Shown here: piece after piece, positions 62,863 to 64,000 of the stretch
Numbering within the stretch: the stretch's first letter is position 1
Layout: the number at the start of each line of letters is the position of its first letter
Assembly: GCF_000058485.1 (NCBI RefSeq)
Contig: NC_008278.1
Location: forward strand, 6,504,962-6,568,961
Direction of reading: 5' to 3'
DNA length: 64,000 bases
Origin: Frankia alni ACN14a
Lineage (GTDB): Bacteria; Actinomycetota; Actinomycetes; Frankiales; Frankiaceae
Made by a program: the position numbers and the translations under genes
Notes under the pieces: model-generated
What the model was told of the DNA's origin: nothing
Seen by the model: the letters and a program-made list of their open reading frames with translations, nothing else
The model's database searches: none

Positions 62863-63036
62863 GTGTCCTTCGTTGACAAGGTCAGGAACAAGGTGGACGA
62901 GCTGCGAGGACGGGGCAAGGAGACGGCCGGGAAGGCCACCGGCAACCGGGACCTGCGGGCCGAGGGCCGGGGCGAACGCGGCGTCGCCGACCTGCGCGAC
63001 GCCGGCGAGAAGGCCAAGGACGCCTTCCGCCGCTAG
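62863..63036 (+). CDS. CsbD-like small stress protein
   Basis: The 57-residue product reads VSFVDKVRNKVDELRGRGKE, then TAGKATGNRDLRAEGRGERG and DLRDAGEKAKDAF, the charged, Lys/Glu/Gly-rich CsbD pattern. CsbD proteins are abundant under general stress, but their molecular role is unknown. GTG 62863 was chosen with GGGGAG nine bases upstream; ATG 62833 would add ten residues. It is divergent from moeZ and convergent with ku. Confidence 0.87.
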   Translation: MSFVDKVRNKVDELRGRGKETAGKATGNRDLRAEGRGERGVADLRDAGEKAKDAFRR

Positions 63037-63110
63037 CTCCCTCCCGCGGCGGCCGGCCCCGGCCGGCCCCGCGGTCGCCCCCCGGCAGCCCCGGTTCTGG
63101 CCTGCGGGAA

Positions 63111-63174
63111 GCCGGTTGCGGTGCGGTGCGCACGGCCTGCGAACCAGGACCAGGCAAAACGTACCGCAACCGGC
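63111..63174. terminator. Long hairpin between convergent CsbD-like and ku genes
   Basis: GCCGGTTGCGGT at 63111-63122 pairs perfectly with ACCGCAACCGGC at 63163-63174, with three further pairs (one G.T) inside. It resembles the hairpin at 52968 in its TGCGGTGCG words and in its place between convergent genes. Confidence 0.78.
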
Positions 63175-63226
63175 GTCGGGGGCAGGGCCGGCAACCTCGG
63201 CTGACAGCGCTACCGCTCCGGTGAGA

Positions 63227-64000
63227 TCAGGCTGAGCGTCGGGTGGGCGCAGCGGTGTGTGCAGGCGCGGCCTTCGATTTCGCGGCTCCCCGGGCGGTCT
63301 CGCCTTTGGCGGCCGCGTCCTTGGCTGCAGTGCCCCTGGCGCCGGTGCCCTTGGCCGCCGTGGTTCTGGCAGGCGCGGACTTGGCCGCCGTCGTTCTGGC
63401 GGCCTTGGCCGCCGTCGTTCTGGCAGGCGCGGCCTTGGCAGGCGCGGCCTTGGCTGGGGCGGTCTTCGACGCCGTGCCTCTCACTTCTGGTGGGCTGGCC
63501 TTCTCGTCGGCGGGCTCGGCGGCAGCGACGGGTTCGGCGGGCTCGGCGGCGCCGGCACCGTCGGGGTGGTCCCGCCGGGCGGCGGCGATGCTCGCGCGCA
63601 GCGCGGCCATCAGGTCCCCGACCGGCTCCTGCTCCGGGCTGGCCGGCGGGCTGACCACCTCACGGCCGGCGATCTTGGCGTCGATGACCGACTGCAGAGC
63701 CTCCCGGTACTCGTCGGTGAACCGGGTGGGGTCGAAGTCGGCGGCGAGGGTGTCGATCAGCGAGGCGGCCATCGCCAGCTCCTGCGGACGCACCTCGACG
63801 TCCTCGTCCAGGAACGGGAAGTCCGGCTCGCGCACCTCGTCCGGCCAGATCATCGTCTCCAGGACGAAGACGCCGTCGCGCACCCGGAGCGTCGCGAGCT
63901 GCTCGCGCTGCCGCAGAGCTATCTTCACCAGCGCGACGCGGCCCGATTCGGCGAGCGCGTCGCGCAACAGGACGTAGGGCTTCGCGCCGGTGCGGTCCGG
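63227..64000 (-). CDS. ku: Ku protein, C-terminal part (5' end outside the window)
   Basis: The visible 257 residues are the C-terminal part of a bacterial Ku, which binds double-strand ends for LigD-dependent joining. The segment PYVLLRDALAESGRVALVKIALRQREQLATLRV is the conserved Ku core, followed by LETMIWPDEVREPDF and the acidic helix LAMAASLIDTLAADFDPTRFTDEYREALQSVIDAKI. A long tail rich in Ala, Lys, Thr and Pro (AKAAPAKAAPARTTAAK type, DNA 63245-63480) follows, like the Lys-rich tails that bind DNA. The reading frame is open to the window edge; the start is not visible. Confidence 0.94.
   Translation of the reverse strand, partial: PDRTGAKPYVLLRDALAESGRVALVKIALRQREQLATLRVRDGVFVLETMIWPDEVREPDFPFLDEDVEVRPQELAMAASLIDTLAADFDPTRFTDEYREALQSVIDAKIAGREVVSPPASPEQEPVGDLMAALRASIAAARRDHPDGAGAAEPAEPVAAAEPADEKASPPEVRGTASKTAPAKAAPAKAAPARTTAAKAARTTAAKSAPARTTAAKGTGARGTAAKDAAAKGETARGAAKSKAAPAHTAAPTRRSA

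Noticed and set aside
1-64000. Insertion sequence, prophage or integrated element
   Set aside because: No transposase, integrase or phage gene is seen, and composition is uniform; the tRNA-like relic at 24017 alone is not enough.

Overview
The window is a very G+C-rich actinobacterial chromosome segment: genes are tightly packed, third codon positions are almost all G or C, and GTG starts and 4-bp GTGA/ATGA overlaps are common. Actinobacteria-only families are present, namely WhiB1, WhiB7/WblC, SigR-RsrA, mycoredoxin, AdnAB, bL37, PdtaS, UPF0182 and DUF2342. The style of the accessory sequence (short tandem repeats, Pro/Ala/Gly-rich linkers) suggests a Frankia-like genus, but genus is an inference. 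No insertion sequence, prophage or CRISPR array is visible.

From memory of Mycobacterium tuberculosis gene order, much of the window is a shuffled version of Rv3193c-Rv3228. Left part (1-17.8 kb): a truncated phosphodiesterase, whiB1 converging on pdtaS, a biotin block (bioF-bioD, bioB, a bsaP-like gene and a biotinyl carrier), the 24-residue ribosomal protein bL37, a sugar epimerase, the redox-sensing pair sigR-rsrA, a hydrolase, a methyltransferase, an amidase, then aroA, rsgA and hisN.

Middle-left part (17.8-27.3 kb): a second phosphodiesterase, a small HTH-like gene, and an amine-catabolism-like cluster (alpha/beta hydrolase, gamma-aminobutyraldehyde-type dehydrogenase, PuuB-like FAD oxidase, class III aminotransferase, Lrp/AsnC regulator). 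It closes with initiator tRNA-Met and its terminator.

Middle part (27.4-45.8 kb): UPF0182 membrane protein, PPA1309-like protein, PDZ-Lon protease, moaE, DUF2342 zincin, ThiF-like protein, ABC1 kinase, a phosphatase, whiB7 with a leader hairpin, a small unknown gene, uvrD2, mrx1 with a SigR-type promoter, and a GAF-ANTAR protein.

Right part (46-64 kb): an M16 peptidase pair, a small membrane protein, a PucR regulator, an EEP nuclease/phosphatase, a MerR fused to a truncated PP2C domain, the adnA-adnB helicase-nuclease operon, a short-chain dehydrogenase, an alkyltransferase-like protein, moeZ, a CsbD-like gene and the C-terminal part of ku.

Functionally the window joins redox and antibiotic stress control (SigR-RsrA, WhiB1, WhiB7, mycoredoxin), double-strand-break repair (AdnAB, UvrD2, Ku, ATL), biotin synthesis and sulfur-carrier chemistry (MoeZ, MoaE). 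The most interesting signals are the two SigR-type promoters, the hairpin ahead of whiB7, the truncated phosphatase fusion, the ThiF-like gene with no modification partner in view, an Lrp operator candidate, and repeated in-frame expansions in protein linkers.
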